64,000 bases of DNA from Primula veris (GCA_963682055.1 OY821749.1:25303631-25367630), one strand, 5' to 3'; numbered from the stretch's first letter, positions 25,191-37,560 are shown. Program-made: numbers and translations. Notes: generated from the sequence alone by a model not told the origin.

Positions 25191-25539
25191 AGATTTTATG
25201 TCCAATATTTTTCATACTCGTAACATCGGTAATATCCTCTTTCACTTCCGTACAAAGATCTGTGTCGCTTCAACAATCTTCTATATCTCAAATTTAAAAA
25301 GGGGAAAGCAAACGTTTGAATTAGAACGCGAAAAATAAAGCAATTAACTAATAATACGTAAATATTAGATATGTAACTAGTATAAGAAAAGAAAGAATCA
25401 TACGTGCTTTTTAGTGGAGCAAAGCATAAAAAGAGCTCATTAGGGATGATCAATAATTATTACCCCACTCGTATTTCTTTATCCATCATTGATAACCACA
25501 AATGGTATTCTTAGACAAAGAAAGTAATATCTTATAAAA

Positions 25540-25570
25540 CTAGTCAGACTGACCCATGCAAGACACGGGC
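25540..25570 (-). mobile_element. Helitron 3' terminus, 5' end not found
   Basis: On the minus strand the hairpin CCCGTG-TCTTG-CATGGG (25553-25569, one mismatched pair) is followed by TCAGTCTGA and CTAG with T beyond. This is the standard Helitron 3' end. A matching 5' TC end at higher coordinates could not be settled; one weak candidate is near 25858. Confidence 0.5.
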
Positions 25571-26018
25571 TCTTTATTCGTATTTTTGTTAACTTATTTG
25601 ATCTATTATCTGCACTATTACATATTTAAATAATAAAAAGAATGTCTATTTCATGATTGTTTCTTTACAATGTATAAATTTAAATATGTTCACATTTTTA
25701 TTTTATATCAATACAACAATAAGTTCACAAATCAATCATCTTGGTAAGTAACCCTTTAATATTTGTCATCTCATTTAAAACATAGCATTACCATCTAAGC
25801 CTAATACAACGTTTATGAAGACATCTATGCTAAAAAAAAATTATAAAATAAGTTTAGATATGTATACACATGAAATAACCGCAAGAGACGGGGAGAAGGG
25901 AGTGGGTTGTTATTTTCCGATTATTGTCCTGAATCAATGGGGCACTTGACCCCCTTGACCCATAAAGGGTTCGCTCCTCGATATTAAAACCTTATAAGAA
26001 AGTATTTTAGAGTGCCTA

Positions 26019-26210
26019 CACTAAAAAAAATATCCAAATAGCGACGGGATTAGTGACGGTATTTTTTGTTACGAGTTTATTAGCGACGGTTTTTGTCATG
26101 ACTTTGTGACAGTTTAGTCAATTTACGACAGATTTGTGACAGCTTTTTAAATTAGCGACAGGCTTGTGACAGCTTTTGACTCTCACTAAATCAAACATTA
26201 TTTTGTAGTG
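26019..26210. mobile_element. 192-bp CACTA-type MITE
   Basis: Begins CACTAAAAAAAATATCC and ends ATTATTTTGTAGTG, with the perfect 3-bp target duplication CTA (26016-26018 and 26211-26213). The inside carries several copies of the subterminal words TAGCGACGG, GTGACAG and ACGACAG in tandem, typical of CACTA ends, which act as transposase binding sites. No coding capacity. Confidence 0.8.
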
Positions 26211-26439
26211 CTAATGTCTTCCAATTTTTTTTCTTAAAAAATGATAAATGAACAAATCGTGTTTTATTGAGCCTCTTCTTGAACTGGGCCTGACTACCTC
26301 TAATAGACCACTAACAGATGATTTTCATGTCTAGTGTAATTAATGGCCCATAAATCCGTTGCATTCCAACCCAAACTAACATGACTCAAAAATTCAGAAA
26401 ATGATAAATGAGCCCTTTTGAAATGGATTCTGCTATGTT

Positions 26440-27015
26440 AAAGTGGTCACGACCGGATTGAGACGGATTGAACTTAATTCTAACTTAACTCTTAAAATAA
26501 ATAACGGGACGGATTGACACGGGTTGGTAAAATTTTAATCCCAACACAACTCAACCCAATCCAACCCTTTACAATTAAAATCTCAATTCAACCCGCAAAA
26601 TGAATTGCGGGTTTGGACGGATTGAGTTTAAATTGATTCTTAAATTTTTATTTTGTTAATTTACTTTTCATAGTTTGCATAATTAAACTAAATTTTAAAA
26701 TAAATTGAATTTTTCAAAGAGAAATACAAATTAAAACCAATCAAAATACGTTTAAAACATTCGCTAACAAGTAACAAAACTAAAATATAACAAGAATGGA
26801 AGGTTTGTATCTTAAAATACACACAATTTATATATATATATTACGGGTTGAGGCGGATTAACCCGCGGTTTGGTAACATCTACCCTAACCCAACCCGCAA
26901 AATATATAGTGGATTAGGACGGGACGGATTGATTTTTTTTTATATTCAACCCGTCCAAATCCGTACGAGTTGGGTTAAAGATTGAGTTTGCGGATTTTTT
27001 ACCCATCATTGTATT
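26440..27015. mobile_element. Decayed relative of the hAT element at 35284-36345
   Basis: Both ends are rich in the CCCGTCC / GGACGGATTG / AACCCGC words that mark that element. The right end (TTTGCGGATTTTTTACCCATCA) matches its TGGGCAAAAAATCCG terminus in inverted form, with substitutions. The termini and target duplication are no longer clear. Confidence 0.55.
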
Positions 27016-28440
27016 AAACAGTTCATCTTAATTTATAGTACTATTAGAAAACTAGTATAAAAAAAATCTATGAGAAAATGTTTGCACATTATGATCTAGA
27101 AATTAGTCGCTTTCGTTTTCTTCCAAATACAGTGGTACGTTGAAACTTGAAACTTCGATGAGTTTTTGGTCGTATCTTTTGTTTTACCCAAAAATATGCT
27201 ATTTGGTTTTTTTAAAGATGAAAGTAATACGTGTGGTATTCAAATTCGTTAGTGTGAACCACGTGTATTCTTCGTCTTTTGGTCCCTTAAATAGTTAAAT
27301 GTAACTTCGTACATATTTGGCCGTATCTTGTATAAAGTGGAGACAACTACCTTGCTAGCTTTTGAGTTTTGATAATGTTTTGGATTTCACCACTATCAAT
27401 CTTATCCATTTAACAAAAAGTGCTGGATAGGAAACGGAACTTATCAAGGAGTTTACACTACATTTTTGTTGGGACAAGTTTATACACTACACTGTACATA
27501 TATTACCCCAGGTAAAATAAAATAAAAGTACAGAGGATTACTGGCATAATTAAGTAATATCATTCTATGAACTTTGAGGTCAATTTGTCCTAACAATTTT
27601 TGTTTTTTAATTACACATTCAAACTTTATTGATGAAACATCGACAAATGTCATTTTTGTTACGCCGACCACCAGACCGTGAGGCTTTTCCCAGACATGGG
27701 CAGGTGGCTTGACCGCCTTACCCGTCATTGAAACACAAGCTGGGGGACGTATGTGATCCATTACTATGGACAAATCTGTTTGGAAACAGAACCATATTAC
27801 AATAATAAAATAATACAAATTAAGTAAAAACTTAAAACTTCATAAACTGACAAAAGATTGCCTATCCCACATACGATTATATAAAATTGTACACAGTATA
27901 TAAAATTAAAGGCTAAAGTGACTAAAACTAAGTAGCCACGGAAGCGGTATTCTTCCCAGAATTAAGTGACCGCCGACGCCGACTTCTTTTCATCATATCA
28001 CCGGCTAACCCATATATGCCTAGTTAACCAACACCATTTGTTGCCAAAATTTGGTCCTCATTGCCATCTAAATTTTTAATTAAACAATAGAGCAGTGATA
28101 TGTGCACTTAAAAATACTCCGAATTGGTACACGAAACACTAGAGGACAAGAAGAGAAAATTTGCCAAAATGGTAGTTCATGTTTGTCAAAATTTAATAAA
28201 CATATCCATGACCACACTTGATCCAATAAAGAAGGTAAACAGTCGGTGCAATAATTAATCATCTCTCTAATTAAACAATATATACACACACACACATTGT
28301 ATATTTAATTTTTATGGTTACTTAAATGTTGGGATTGGTTTTAACTGCCCACCTTCACCTTGAATTTTCAGAATAGCAAAATCAATTCAAATCGGATACA
28401 TTTAATATTTTTGTCGGTTCATTAAAAAGTGTTAGGTCTT
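27016..28440. other. Intergenic with one unassigned open stretch
   Basis: On the minus strand 27790-27560 is open and reads DHIRPPACVSMTGKAVKPPA, followed by VWEKPHGLVVGVTKMTFVDV. The amino-acid mix looks protein-like, but I do not recognise a family and see no partner exon. Nothing else is coding. Confidence 0.4.
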
Positions 28441-28790
28441 TAGTATGTGACACAACCAAAATAATAGTGTACTAGATTCATGATAGTGTTAATCGTTCGG
28501 TGTTCATTTACAAAATTCACTATTATTTAGGGTGTGTCAACCGATAGTATTTTTTAGTTTTAATTTTAAATTAATTTAGGGTAAATATTTTTGATTTCAT
28601 TAACATGTGTTAGGTTTTTATTATTTTTTAGTTTTAATTTTGAATTAATTTTAGAATAGATATTTTTGAGTTCATTAATATGTGGAGTATGTTTTAGTAT
28701 GTGACACACCCTAAATAATAATGGACTAAATTCATGGCAGTGTTAATCGTTCGATGTTGATTCCAAAACATTAAAACAAAAATTTACATA
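28441..28790. repeat. Direct and inverted repeat cluster, MITE-like
   Basis: The segment starting TAGTATGTGACACA and ending GTGTTAATCGTTCG occurs at 28441 and again at 28695 (254 bp apart). An inverted copy of its core, CACTATTATTTAGGGTGTGTCA, lies between them at about 28518. TTTTTAGTTTTAATTTTRAATTAATTT is also duplicated near 28552 and 28626. This looks like two fused copies of a short element with inverted ends. Confidence 0.6.
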
Positions 28791-29947
28791 CAAAATTACA
28801 TTATTTTTATTTTTATTTTATTTTATTTTACAAATTTTGATGTCTGAAAAATTTAAGACAATCTGTCTTAAATTTTTCTTTGAATTTTTTAAGATAAAAA
28901 AAATGGATTACGTTACCGATTAGAGCACGTACACTTTTTTTCTTTGTGAAATGAATATATTAATATTAACACATTCTTGGCTTTTGTGGTCTGAAAAAGC
29001 CAAGTATTGATACTACTGTGATACACAAACTGGTTTTATTTTAATTAGTCAATAACAACGACAGCTATTAAAATTAAGTAAGTGTACGTTATCATACTAT
29101 TAATATAATCGAACTTAAGAATATACACGCGATTCAATTTGCTCCTACTAACTTCAGTCCAAAACAAATTAGCCACAATTTCACAAAAAAAAAAAAAAGG
29201 AGACTTACAAATCTGGCATGGATGAACATAAGTGCCTCATATTAATTTGATCCCAATCTGGTGAGATGTTTCCAGTCAATAAAGATATAGATATATATAT
29301 ATATATAGCAATAGTTCATACTAGTGAAAACACAAATGATGAACTATTAATTCTATTAAGTAATTGTAGTTAATAGGGAAAATGGACAATTGATACCCCT
29401 GAAAATAAAAAGGAAAAACAATAATAATTGTTTTTGAGGTCTCAAGCTCCAAGGACATATGGACAGATGGGCAAAAATAATTCCTTGGCCTAAACTGTTT
29501 TAGAAGAATTGGGTGATTGGTCAAATAATGCATGACAATGTAGTATTAATGTTATTTGGACCTGCATGGTTATATATAATACTACACCACACACTTCTTT
29601 ATCATTATTAAAAAAAATATTATTGTATAAGTACGTTCGGTGCCTGAAAATGACCGGCATTCTCCATCAATCGTTTATCAAATTATTAGTGGTTTTTAAC
29701 TGACGATGTTTGGCATACAGATGTGTTTATTTCATTGGATTATTCACGATAATAAAAAGTGTTTATAAGTAGTTGAACAGGGCCATATTAATAAAAGATT
29801 GTAATTACATCCGTCCAAGTAAAACTTGATTTGATATCTCAACTCTTAAGGTGTCACAATCATGAAGTTGCAAGAATAATTGCACATAAATGCATGGTTA
29901 ATAGTTTTGTCAATCTAACATAAATGAATCTCTAAAATTTTATCATT
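28791..29947. other. Intergenic, no gene
   Basis: AT-rich, with an AT microsatellite at 29287-29309. No supported coding stretch. Confidence 0.5.
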
Positions 29948-30140
29948 CACTAAAAAAAATAAAAATAATAATAATAATAATAAAAAAAATTCAATCTAGT
30001 ACGATTAAATCTGTTAGAAATCTGTCGCTAAATGATCATATCTGTCAGTAAAATTGAAATCCGCCGCCATGTTGTCCCCGATTCGGGCGTTGAGAAGTAA
30101 ATTCTGTCGCTAATTCCGCATGCGATCTAACATTTTTTTT
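29948..30140. mobile_element. Decayed CACTA MITE
   Basis: Starts CACTAAAAAAAATAAAAATA. The middle (AATCTGTTAGAAATCTGTCG, TCTGTCAGTAAAATTGAAAT, GCGTTGAGAAGTAAATTCTG) matches the outer MITE at 36346-36501 closely. The far terminus is lost. Confidence 0.6.
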
Positions 30141-31339
30141 TAAATGTTTCTATTCTAATTTACTAATTACTCATATATCATAGTGCAATATAAATACATA
30201 AATAACTAAATAAATATGTTACTTCTCACAAATCAATTTATCTCCCAAACTACACTTTTATAACAATAAATTAACATCATATTACTCTTTATATACGATT
30301 ATTGATTTGTTATTTTCACTCCATCATTTTTTTATGTGATTTATTTCCCATTTAGTCACTAAACGGAGAGTTTATTACAAGCGAGGGTTGTATATATATG
30401 AGTTAAAAGAGTTGGAATGGTTTGAATCTGAGTATGATCTTCCACAAAATTCGGAAATTAAATATGAATCTGGTTAACTTGCTTGACCTTAAGCTAATAA
30501 TGTACGCATGTCTACATAAGAGTGATTTTCAACTTAATATTTTACTTTGAAATCTACTAAAAACAAATCGTCATTCAAAAAATTCATTTTTTTTAGAATT
30601 CAATTGCGTCTATTTGGGAATTTCTTACTTGGCTTATGAGAAGTTTAGTTTGATTGGTTGTAAATTTATCCCTCGTTGTGTCTGTTTGCTTACTTCTAAG
30701 TTCTAAGCTTGTACCCATGTACATTTCGTTGCTAGGAATTGCTAATTGTAATTGGTGTAAATCGTGTAATTGATCTTAATTAGTATTTTATATAAATGTA
30801 TTTTGCAATTAAGCCGAACTATACAAGCTTTAGAAGCTCAATTGTATGCGTTTTTTATAGTCTGGACTATATGTATTTTGTAAGTTGAATTATGAAGAAC
30901 AATACTTTTTGATATGCGATTCTTTTGTTTCTTATTTATGAAAATATTATTATTTTGTAAGAAAATCTCGTTTCCCGTTTTCGCTCCTCGAATCCTTCCG
31001 GGTTCCATTTCTATACACTCAACTATTATTATTTGTACTTGTTTGAATAAATGAAACTATTTTTGTAGTAGTTTTCTGTTTTTACTACTATTTAAACGCA
31101 CTCTCGTGAAAAAATAGACTTGCTTGACTTTTTTTATTTAGTTTTTTTTTGTTACTGGAAACTGGAGTGTTATTTTTCAATCCACATTATTTCACTCAAA
31201 TCAATCACCAAGAAATGCTAACGATAACAACACAGAATTGGGATTTAATAATCTCCCTTTGTCTTTTTATCTTTTCTTTTTAAATTCCAGAAATAATATA
31301 GCGAGTGTTACACTTTGGCCAACAAATTTTCACCCTTAA
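30141..31339. other. Intergenic, 3' flank of the CIPK11-like gene
   Basis: No gene recognised. The last ~100 bases should hold the kinase 3' UTR. Confidence 0.5.
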
Positions 31340-33376
31340 TTAGTTACCGGGAACCTGCCCTTCCGGTCGATAAATAAGACGATTTAATTGAGGCCTAAAT
31401 TTATTTTTCCAAATTCCAAGGCCAAATTCATTCCCATTTTCTTTCCTTTCAACCTCTACCACTACTAGCCCTACCGTTAACCGGTAAACTTCCACCACCA
31501 TAATAAAATTCCCATTACATCCTTCCACTTTCAACCCCCAATCTTTTTTTATTATCACATTTAGCCCCTCTCCCTTAGCAATCCCTTCAACTTCTCCTAT
31601 CACTTTTTCCGGTGACAATTCCGATAAAAACCACTCGGTTGAACCCGAACAACCTCCCGTTTTACCAAAAAAACCGGACATGGAAAAACCCGAAGAAAAT
31701 GAAATTATATCAAAAGCGTTTAGAAACTCCTTACCCTGCTCTCGTTCTTTCAAAACCAAATCCTCGGAGAAGGGTTTGATTTCTTTGTAATCTTTTTTAA
31801 ACCAAGGGTCATCCTTAATCTCATCGATTTTAATACGCGTTTCGGGATTAGTATCAAGGAGGCGAGATAAGAGCCTTTTAAGATTCGGGGACGTCCCATT
31901 TGGGCACCGGAACTCGCCTTTGTAGATCTTCCGATACATCACCATGAGGTTCGAATCGTTAAATGGTAAATAACCCGCGTTAAGGACATAAAGAATGATG
32001 CCGCAAGACCAAATGTCCACTTTGGCACCGTCATACCCCTTCTTCGCAAGAATCTCGGGCGCCACGTAAGCTGGGGTCCCACATAACGTGTGGAGTAGGC
32101 CATCGGCTCGGGTCTGGTCGTTCACGGCGCTAAGCCCAAAATCAGTGACCTAAAGTATCAGTTGTAACAAAAGATCAGAATGGATTCATAATAACACAAA
32201 TTTGCTGTTTTTATAACACTGGTAAAATATCTCGTGGTCTTTATCATATGCTCTTTTTGGAATGTACAAGGCAGTCCTAACTCCTAATGATAGTTTGGGT
32301 GTTCAAAAGTGAACCCTTACAAATCACAACAGCATATTCTTTCCTTAATTAACTTTCTTACAAAATCATTTGTACTTGAATATAAACCTTACATTTAAAA
32401 CTTTTCTAATAATTCAATAAATCTATTCCTCCATATATAGGAGAGATTTTTACATTATGATTTTGGATAATTAACCTGTGAACAAAACTACATATGAAAG
32501 TAGTAAAATCCTTTTTTAGGAAAAAGCAAACATTTGAAAGTATTTATAATTGAGCCAAAATGCACTGGGTCCAACTTCTAACTATAGTATGTGTTTAAAT
32601 ATGTGTGACCACAAAACTTTAAAAAAAAATTCAATGTTTTCGGTGGTCTAACCTGCCGACAAGCAGAACCCGCATTCAATTCAGGAACGGATAAGAAGAA
32701 TTTGGTACCCCTAACCAAAATTTTGATCCAGCCTTTTTTACAAAAAAAAATAAGAAGAAGAGAAAACTAATTAATTAAAGTTTCAATAAATGAAATTTCT
32801 GTAACATTAAAGTTACTGCTAAAACAAAAGGAAATAAAAAAAAAATCCTAAGTAGGAATACTAATAGATTTGAAAAGTTTAACAATTTAGCACCTTTAGA
32901 TTCCAATTTTCATCAAGAAGCAAATTCTCCGGCTTCAAGTCCCTATGAAACACCCCACGAGAGTGGCAATATCCAACGGCCGAGATCAATTGCTGAAAAT
33001 ATCGACGACTGAGATCCTCGCTGAACCTTCCCTTGGAAACCTTATCAAATAACTCTCCTCCCTTAGCGAATTCAATCACAAAATATATCTTAGTTTTTGT
33101 GGCAAGCACCTCGAAAAGGCGCACGATATGGGGGTGTCTAAGCCTACGCATGATAGATATCTCCCTCTTAACGTTCCCCGCTAATCCCCCTTTGAGTACC
33201 TTGTTCTTGCTAATGGCCTTTATCGCCACACTTTGCCCCGTTCGTATGTCACGTGCGTGGTAAACTTTTGCAAACGCGCCACAACCTAATAGTTTCCCCA
33301 CCTCGTATTTCCCGAACAGGGCCGTCCGTGCTTCTGCATTTGACGGCCCTGCTTGATCGGTCATGATTTCTGTCAT
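31340..33376 (-). CDS. CIPK: CBL-interacting protein kinase, CIPK11/CIPK14-like, with one intron
   Basis: Joined exons 33376-32894 (161 codons) and 32149-31340 give 430 aa. The 744-bp intron has donor CTAAAG|GTGCTA and acceptor ACTTTAG|GTCACT, phase 0, exactly before the VTDFGLSA motif. Kinase marks: glycine loop [10 protein letters not shown]53, HRD 144-146, DFG 164-166, APE following. NAF motif at 305-307 ([20 protein letters not shown]) for CBL binding. The start ([24 protein letters not shown]), [20 protein letters not shown], and a short C-terminus with [18 protein letters not shown] point to the CIPK11/CIPK14 (PKS5/PKS24) group. Arabidopsis CIPK11 is known to inhibit the plasma-membrane proton pump. 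Members of that group are normally intronless, so the intron is unusual. Confidence 0.92.
32150..32893 (-). other. Intron of the CIPK11-like gene
   Basis: Clear GT-AG borders, both set in an AGGT context. AT-rich, without an open frame joining the exons: the first exon would read only three more codons (V-L-N-C, stop). No transposon ends identified. Confidence 0.85.
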
Positions 33377-35258
33377 CTCTAAGACTCTTTATCTTGGAAA
33401 TAAATGGGATTTAAACCTATTGTTGAAGTTTATTACCTCTTAGTGTCTTAGAAGGTTGTTAAACCACCAAAGGGTTATTATACGCAAAGGCTTAAGAGGA
33501 GACTTAAATAGATGATATACTATTATTAGTTTAGTAAGTCGAATAGAATTTGGAGAAGTTATGGGGATATCATATACTGTTCTTTTATTGCTTTTAAATG
33601 GTTTTCTTTTTTTTTGTGTGTTTGTGTATGAACGAGTGATGGTTTATAATTAATAAATCCTTGTTCAATGATTGTGTGTGAAAATGAATTTACAGATTCT
33701 TTTAAATTCTTGTACTTTGTAAAAAGTAAAAACCATAAATACAATTTCCATGGGGTAAACGGAGATTGAAATTATTTATATTTAATAATACAATCATATT
33801 TTTTTTTACAGTTTGATGTAACAGATGAAATTAAAACAATTTAATGATCTAAATTTATACGTGATTTTTATAATTTTATTTTTATACAATTTTAATATAT
33901 AAAATACAAATTAAGATTTTGTAAATTAAAAACTAATTTTACAATAAAATAAAAACTCAAACAAAATTATAAAGCACTAATTGAAACTACCCCAAATTTA
34001 AATAGTATTTAAAAATGGTAAAAAAATCAAAATTTTTAATATATATTATTTTATATATTAAAATTATATAAAAATAAAATTATATTAAAATTTTACGCAA
34101 ACTTATTGGCCACACACGTGTCTCTTTTCTCTGGGAGCTTCGTTTTGGCATGATCACATGTGAATCATGCGTGTGGGGTCAATAACTCAATATACAGATT
34201 TTAATTGATCTGTCAAACAGCTGATTTGATATTTGTTATGTAATTTCTCGATTATTATAAGTTATAACTTCTGAAATTATTGATGAAGTAAAGAATCTTT
34301 TGTCACAAGAAACAAAGTAAATTTTGAATGCTATATATATATATTTATATGTGTGTGTACTATGTTTTCATTAGATCGAGGTAACTCTAACTTTTCTTGA
34401 GATTTTATTGACATGTAACTGTTACTGTAGTTCCCCAGCTCGGAAAACAAATTGATGATATGAAAAGAAAAATATGTTTGAAAAACCAGACTTAAAAGGC
34501 CACTTTTTTTTGTCTATTAATTTTATTAGGCCAACTGACCAAGTCATGTTATGATGTATAGACTTAATGATATTTTCTCTTTAGTTTCTCAATTTCTTTT
34601 GAATTTAAATTTCAAGCACACATGACGTTCTTTTTCGAAAGGATTAGTTGAAGATCGATCTTCGAAGCTGCATTCTATTCCAAGGATGATTGTCTCCGTG
34701 CTTGTTGTTTTTCTACTTCAGCTGATTATCACATGTTAGACTCGACCGAGAATTTGTTTTTTGCAAAATTGCGATCATCTTTCAACTGAAAATCTGATCT
34801 TTTAAACAATGATTAGAAACAGAAGATATATGGTTGGGTAATTAACCTGTTAATTCCCTGCATTAAGATATAATGAGCGATTATAATAAAGACATTATTT
34901 TTGTAACTAATTTGTATCAATAATGTATGATATTGTGTATCAATAAGATGGGTTTCGATAATATAATTAAACTATAGATATAAACTACATTATACTAGAT
35001 ATCTGACCCTTTAGTGTCATTTGTTAGTTAGTTGATGATATTTTGATCACATTGTATTTGATAACAGACTCATTAAATGTCATGTTAGCAATCATTTATT
35101 AAGTTTGTGTTAAATTTAGCAACCAAACTAATGAGTGAGATGACAATCAATTTATCATTTCATTCTATTTTAAATTGCTTAATAATCATAGGTCACACTT
35201 ACCCGATTAACTAGTATCAATATATTAATAAAATATACTATTGCTAATCAAAACTATA
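33377..35258. other. Promoter side of the CIPK11-like gene and intergenic DNA
   Basis: A weak TATA-like ATCTATTTAAG lies at about 33505-33515 on the minus strand. The rest is AT-rich with no gene. Confidence 0.4.
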
Positions 35259-36501
35259 CGCTACAAAAATAAGTTCAATCAGATAGGGGTGGGCAAAAAA
35301 TCCGTAAACCCGCCCCGTAACCCAATCCGTGCGGATTGGGGCGGATTGGGTGTCAAAAAAAATTAAATCCGCTCTGCCCCAATCCGTAAAAAAATTCGTG
35401 GGTTGGGTTAGGATTGAGGTTTCCAAACCGCGGGTTAATCCACCAAAACCCGTTTCAATCCGCATATATATACATAAATCAAAGTATAAATATAAATCAG
35501 TCCAGGCATTGTTATGTCTTCAAGACTGTATTAAGGGCGACCATATCACAACATATATAAAAGATGAACCATCCATCGAATCATGTGAAGAAGGTAGAAC
35601 GAATTTCATCTTTAAATTTGGTCTCTCAAAATTCTTATTTTATATAGTAACTATTTGTTTGTCATTAAATGTAGAAATATCATCTGTGGAGAGTTGTACA
35701 AACAAACTTTCTTAGGAGATAACAAAACGAGATGCAAAAGGTAATAAAATTGATGTAAACTCTTAATGGAATTTCAATTTGTTGTCACATACCAATTCAA
35801 CATTTCATTGTAAATTTTTGCAGTTCAAAGATGTCACTACCCTCAAGGCTTAAACAATTGGTCGACACTGCCTAAATAATCCCGGTTGATGGTCATACTC
35901 AGTGGATTATTAATTTTGATTTCAATTGTTATGTAGTTTTCTGATTTTGATTATGTTGATGAAAAACAATTTGTTTTGTTTTGTTTTGTTTTGTTTTGTT
36001 TTGTTTTGTTTTGTTTTGTTTTAGTTTTGTTACTTGTTTCGAACATTCTAAACGTATTTTGGTTGGTTTTTAGTTTATATTTCTATTTGAAAGATTTTTT
36101 TAAAAAAAAATATTTAGGTAAATTATGCGAAATAATGAAAAAGTAATGACTAAAATGAAAATTCAAGAAACAACCCGCACCCAAACCGCCCCGCTTGATA
36201 ATGGGTTGGGTTGGGTTGGGTTGGGGTTTTAATTATAATGGGTTGGGTTGGGATTTGAATTTTACTAATCCGTCCCAATCCGTCCCGCCATTTATTTTAC
36301 GGGGCGGGTTAGGATTGAGACCAATCCGTCCCGTGCCCACCCCTACAATCAGAGACAGCCAAATCTGTCAGAAATCTGTCATGAAATAACAAAATATGTC
36401 AGTAAAATTAAAATTCATCGCAAATCCGTCTGTGATAAGAGCGTTGAGGAATAAATCTGTCACAAAATTCGTCCATGATTAAACCTTTTTTTTTTGTAGT
36501 G
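35259..36501. mobile_element. CACTA-type MITE interrupted by a hAT element
   Basis: The outer element starts CGCTACAAAAATAAG (CACTA with one change) at 35259 and ends TTTTTTTGTAGTG at 36501. Removing the nested hAT and one target copy leaves about 173 bp, close to the 192 bp of the CACTA MITE at 26019. The inner words (AATCTGTCAGAAATCTGTCA, GTCTGTGATAAGAGCGTTGA) match the relic at 29948-30140. No 3-bp target duplication remains. Confidence 0.7.
35284..36345. mobile_element. 1062-bp non-autonomous hAT element nested in the CACTA MITE
   Basis: Inverted ends TAGGGGTGGGCA and TGCCCACCCCTA are flanked by the perfect 8-bp target duplication CAATCAGA (35276-35283 and 36346-36353). The subterminal regions are packed with GGATTGG / CCGTCCC / GGGTTGGG words. 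The centre holds a (TTTTG)n microsatellite (about 35970-36025). No transposase is encoded; a 128-codon frame at the left is repeat-derived. Confidence 0.9.
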
Positions 36502-36669
36502 TCTGGTTAGTCCGATGTACACAAAAAATGCAAGTTTTAACTTATATGAATGTAAGTCAGTGGGTGTTTTTTTTTTTATTTGACAATAGTTAACTAGCCA
36601 AATTTATCAAGTGCAATGTGGATTCCCTAAGTATCAAAAGCGCATGGTTAATGCAGTTTAAATAATGTA

Positions 36670-36893
36670 ATCTCTCCGTCTCACTTTATAAGTCATATGC
36701 GAAATCGCGTACAACTTTAATCGACTTTTAACATGTAACTAAATTGGCGAAACGAAAATTTTCTACATAGTTCAAATGTTAAAATATATGATGGAATTGT
36801 TAAAAAAAATATTTCGACAATTTGGATGCGAATTATTTGTCAGTCAAATTGCGCGTTGTTTCATATAGCAATTAAAACGTGGTACAGAGGGAG
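36670..36893. mobile_element. Stowaway-like (Tc1/mariner) MITE
   Basis: Left end TCTCTCCGTCTCACTTTATA and right end GTGGTACAGAGGGAG form the CTCCCTCCGT-type inverted terminus, flanked by TA on both sides (36668-36669 and 36894-36895). 224 bp, non-coding. Confidence 0.7.
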
Positions 36894-37254
36894 TATTATT
36901 GCTGATTTTAAAAAAATGATTATCATTATTCATGTTTCTACAAGACGAATTAGCTTGATTGTATTTCTACGTTTCCTTCTGACTAAAATATACTGTAATA
37001 AACACACCAAAGTACAGCTATATATTACCCATAATATTCTTATAACATGGTACAATCATGCGGGCACTAGCAGATGCAAATGACGTGATAACAATTTAAG
37101 CAATCAATAAATAAATCGATAATGTGGAGTAGTAAAACTGAAGTAATATAACTCAATAATAAATGAAGCCATAAAAGTACATAGCGAAAACTAGTTATTG
37201 GTGGCAAGTTACAAATGTGTAAGCTAGAAAATTGGTTAGTTTAAAGTTATAATG

Positions 37255-37560
37255 GTAGAGCATACAAGGTTCAAATCCAGATCAATAATGAGTTGGCGAC
37301 AATCCACAGATGGTCTGTTTTCTATCCAATCGACATATCGTTTATTGAGAAATGCGGACGAGATCAGCAGCCTAAAGCTCTTTAGTCCAAGATATGGAAA
37401 CCAAAGCTTCTTCTTAACGAAAATTTTGTGCTTGGCTCGCTCCACACATGACTCGCTACTAACAAATGGTTTGAAGGCCCAAAGAGGATTGACGATTTAT
37501 GTCCACGAGTTGTGTGACTTGTAATCACTCGCTCTTGTGACTTGTAATCATTCGCTCAAG
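37255..37560 (+). pseudogene. LINE relic: zinc-binding region after the reverse transcriptase
   Basis: Reads SWRQSTDGLFSIQSTYRLLR, then in shifted frames IWKPKLLLNENFVLAR and THDSLLTNGLKAQRG. This matches the zf-RVT segment at the end of plant LINE polyproteins (W..DG.FS..S.Y.LL ... IW...P....F.WR..HD.L.T). At least two frame changes occur. The following sequence up to about 37900 may be more of the same relic. Confidence 0.6.

Noticed and set aside
35329..35715. 128-codon frame on the plus strand
   Set aside because: It lies in the repetitive left arm and body of the non-autonomous hAT element and has no transposase motif.
35956..36025. TTTTG repeat as a functional element
   Set aside because: A plain (TTTTG)n microsatellite inside the hAT element.
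37226..37275. tRNA-like phrase ATGGTAGAGC followed by GGTTCAAATCC
   Set aside because: The D-arm-like and T-arm-like words are too close, with no anticodon arm or acceptor stem. It is at most a SINE-like or chance match next to a LINE relic.
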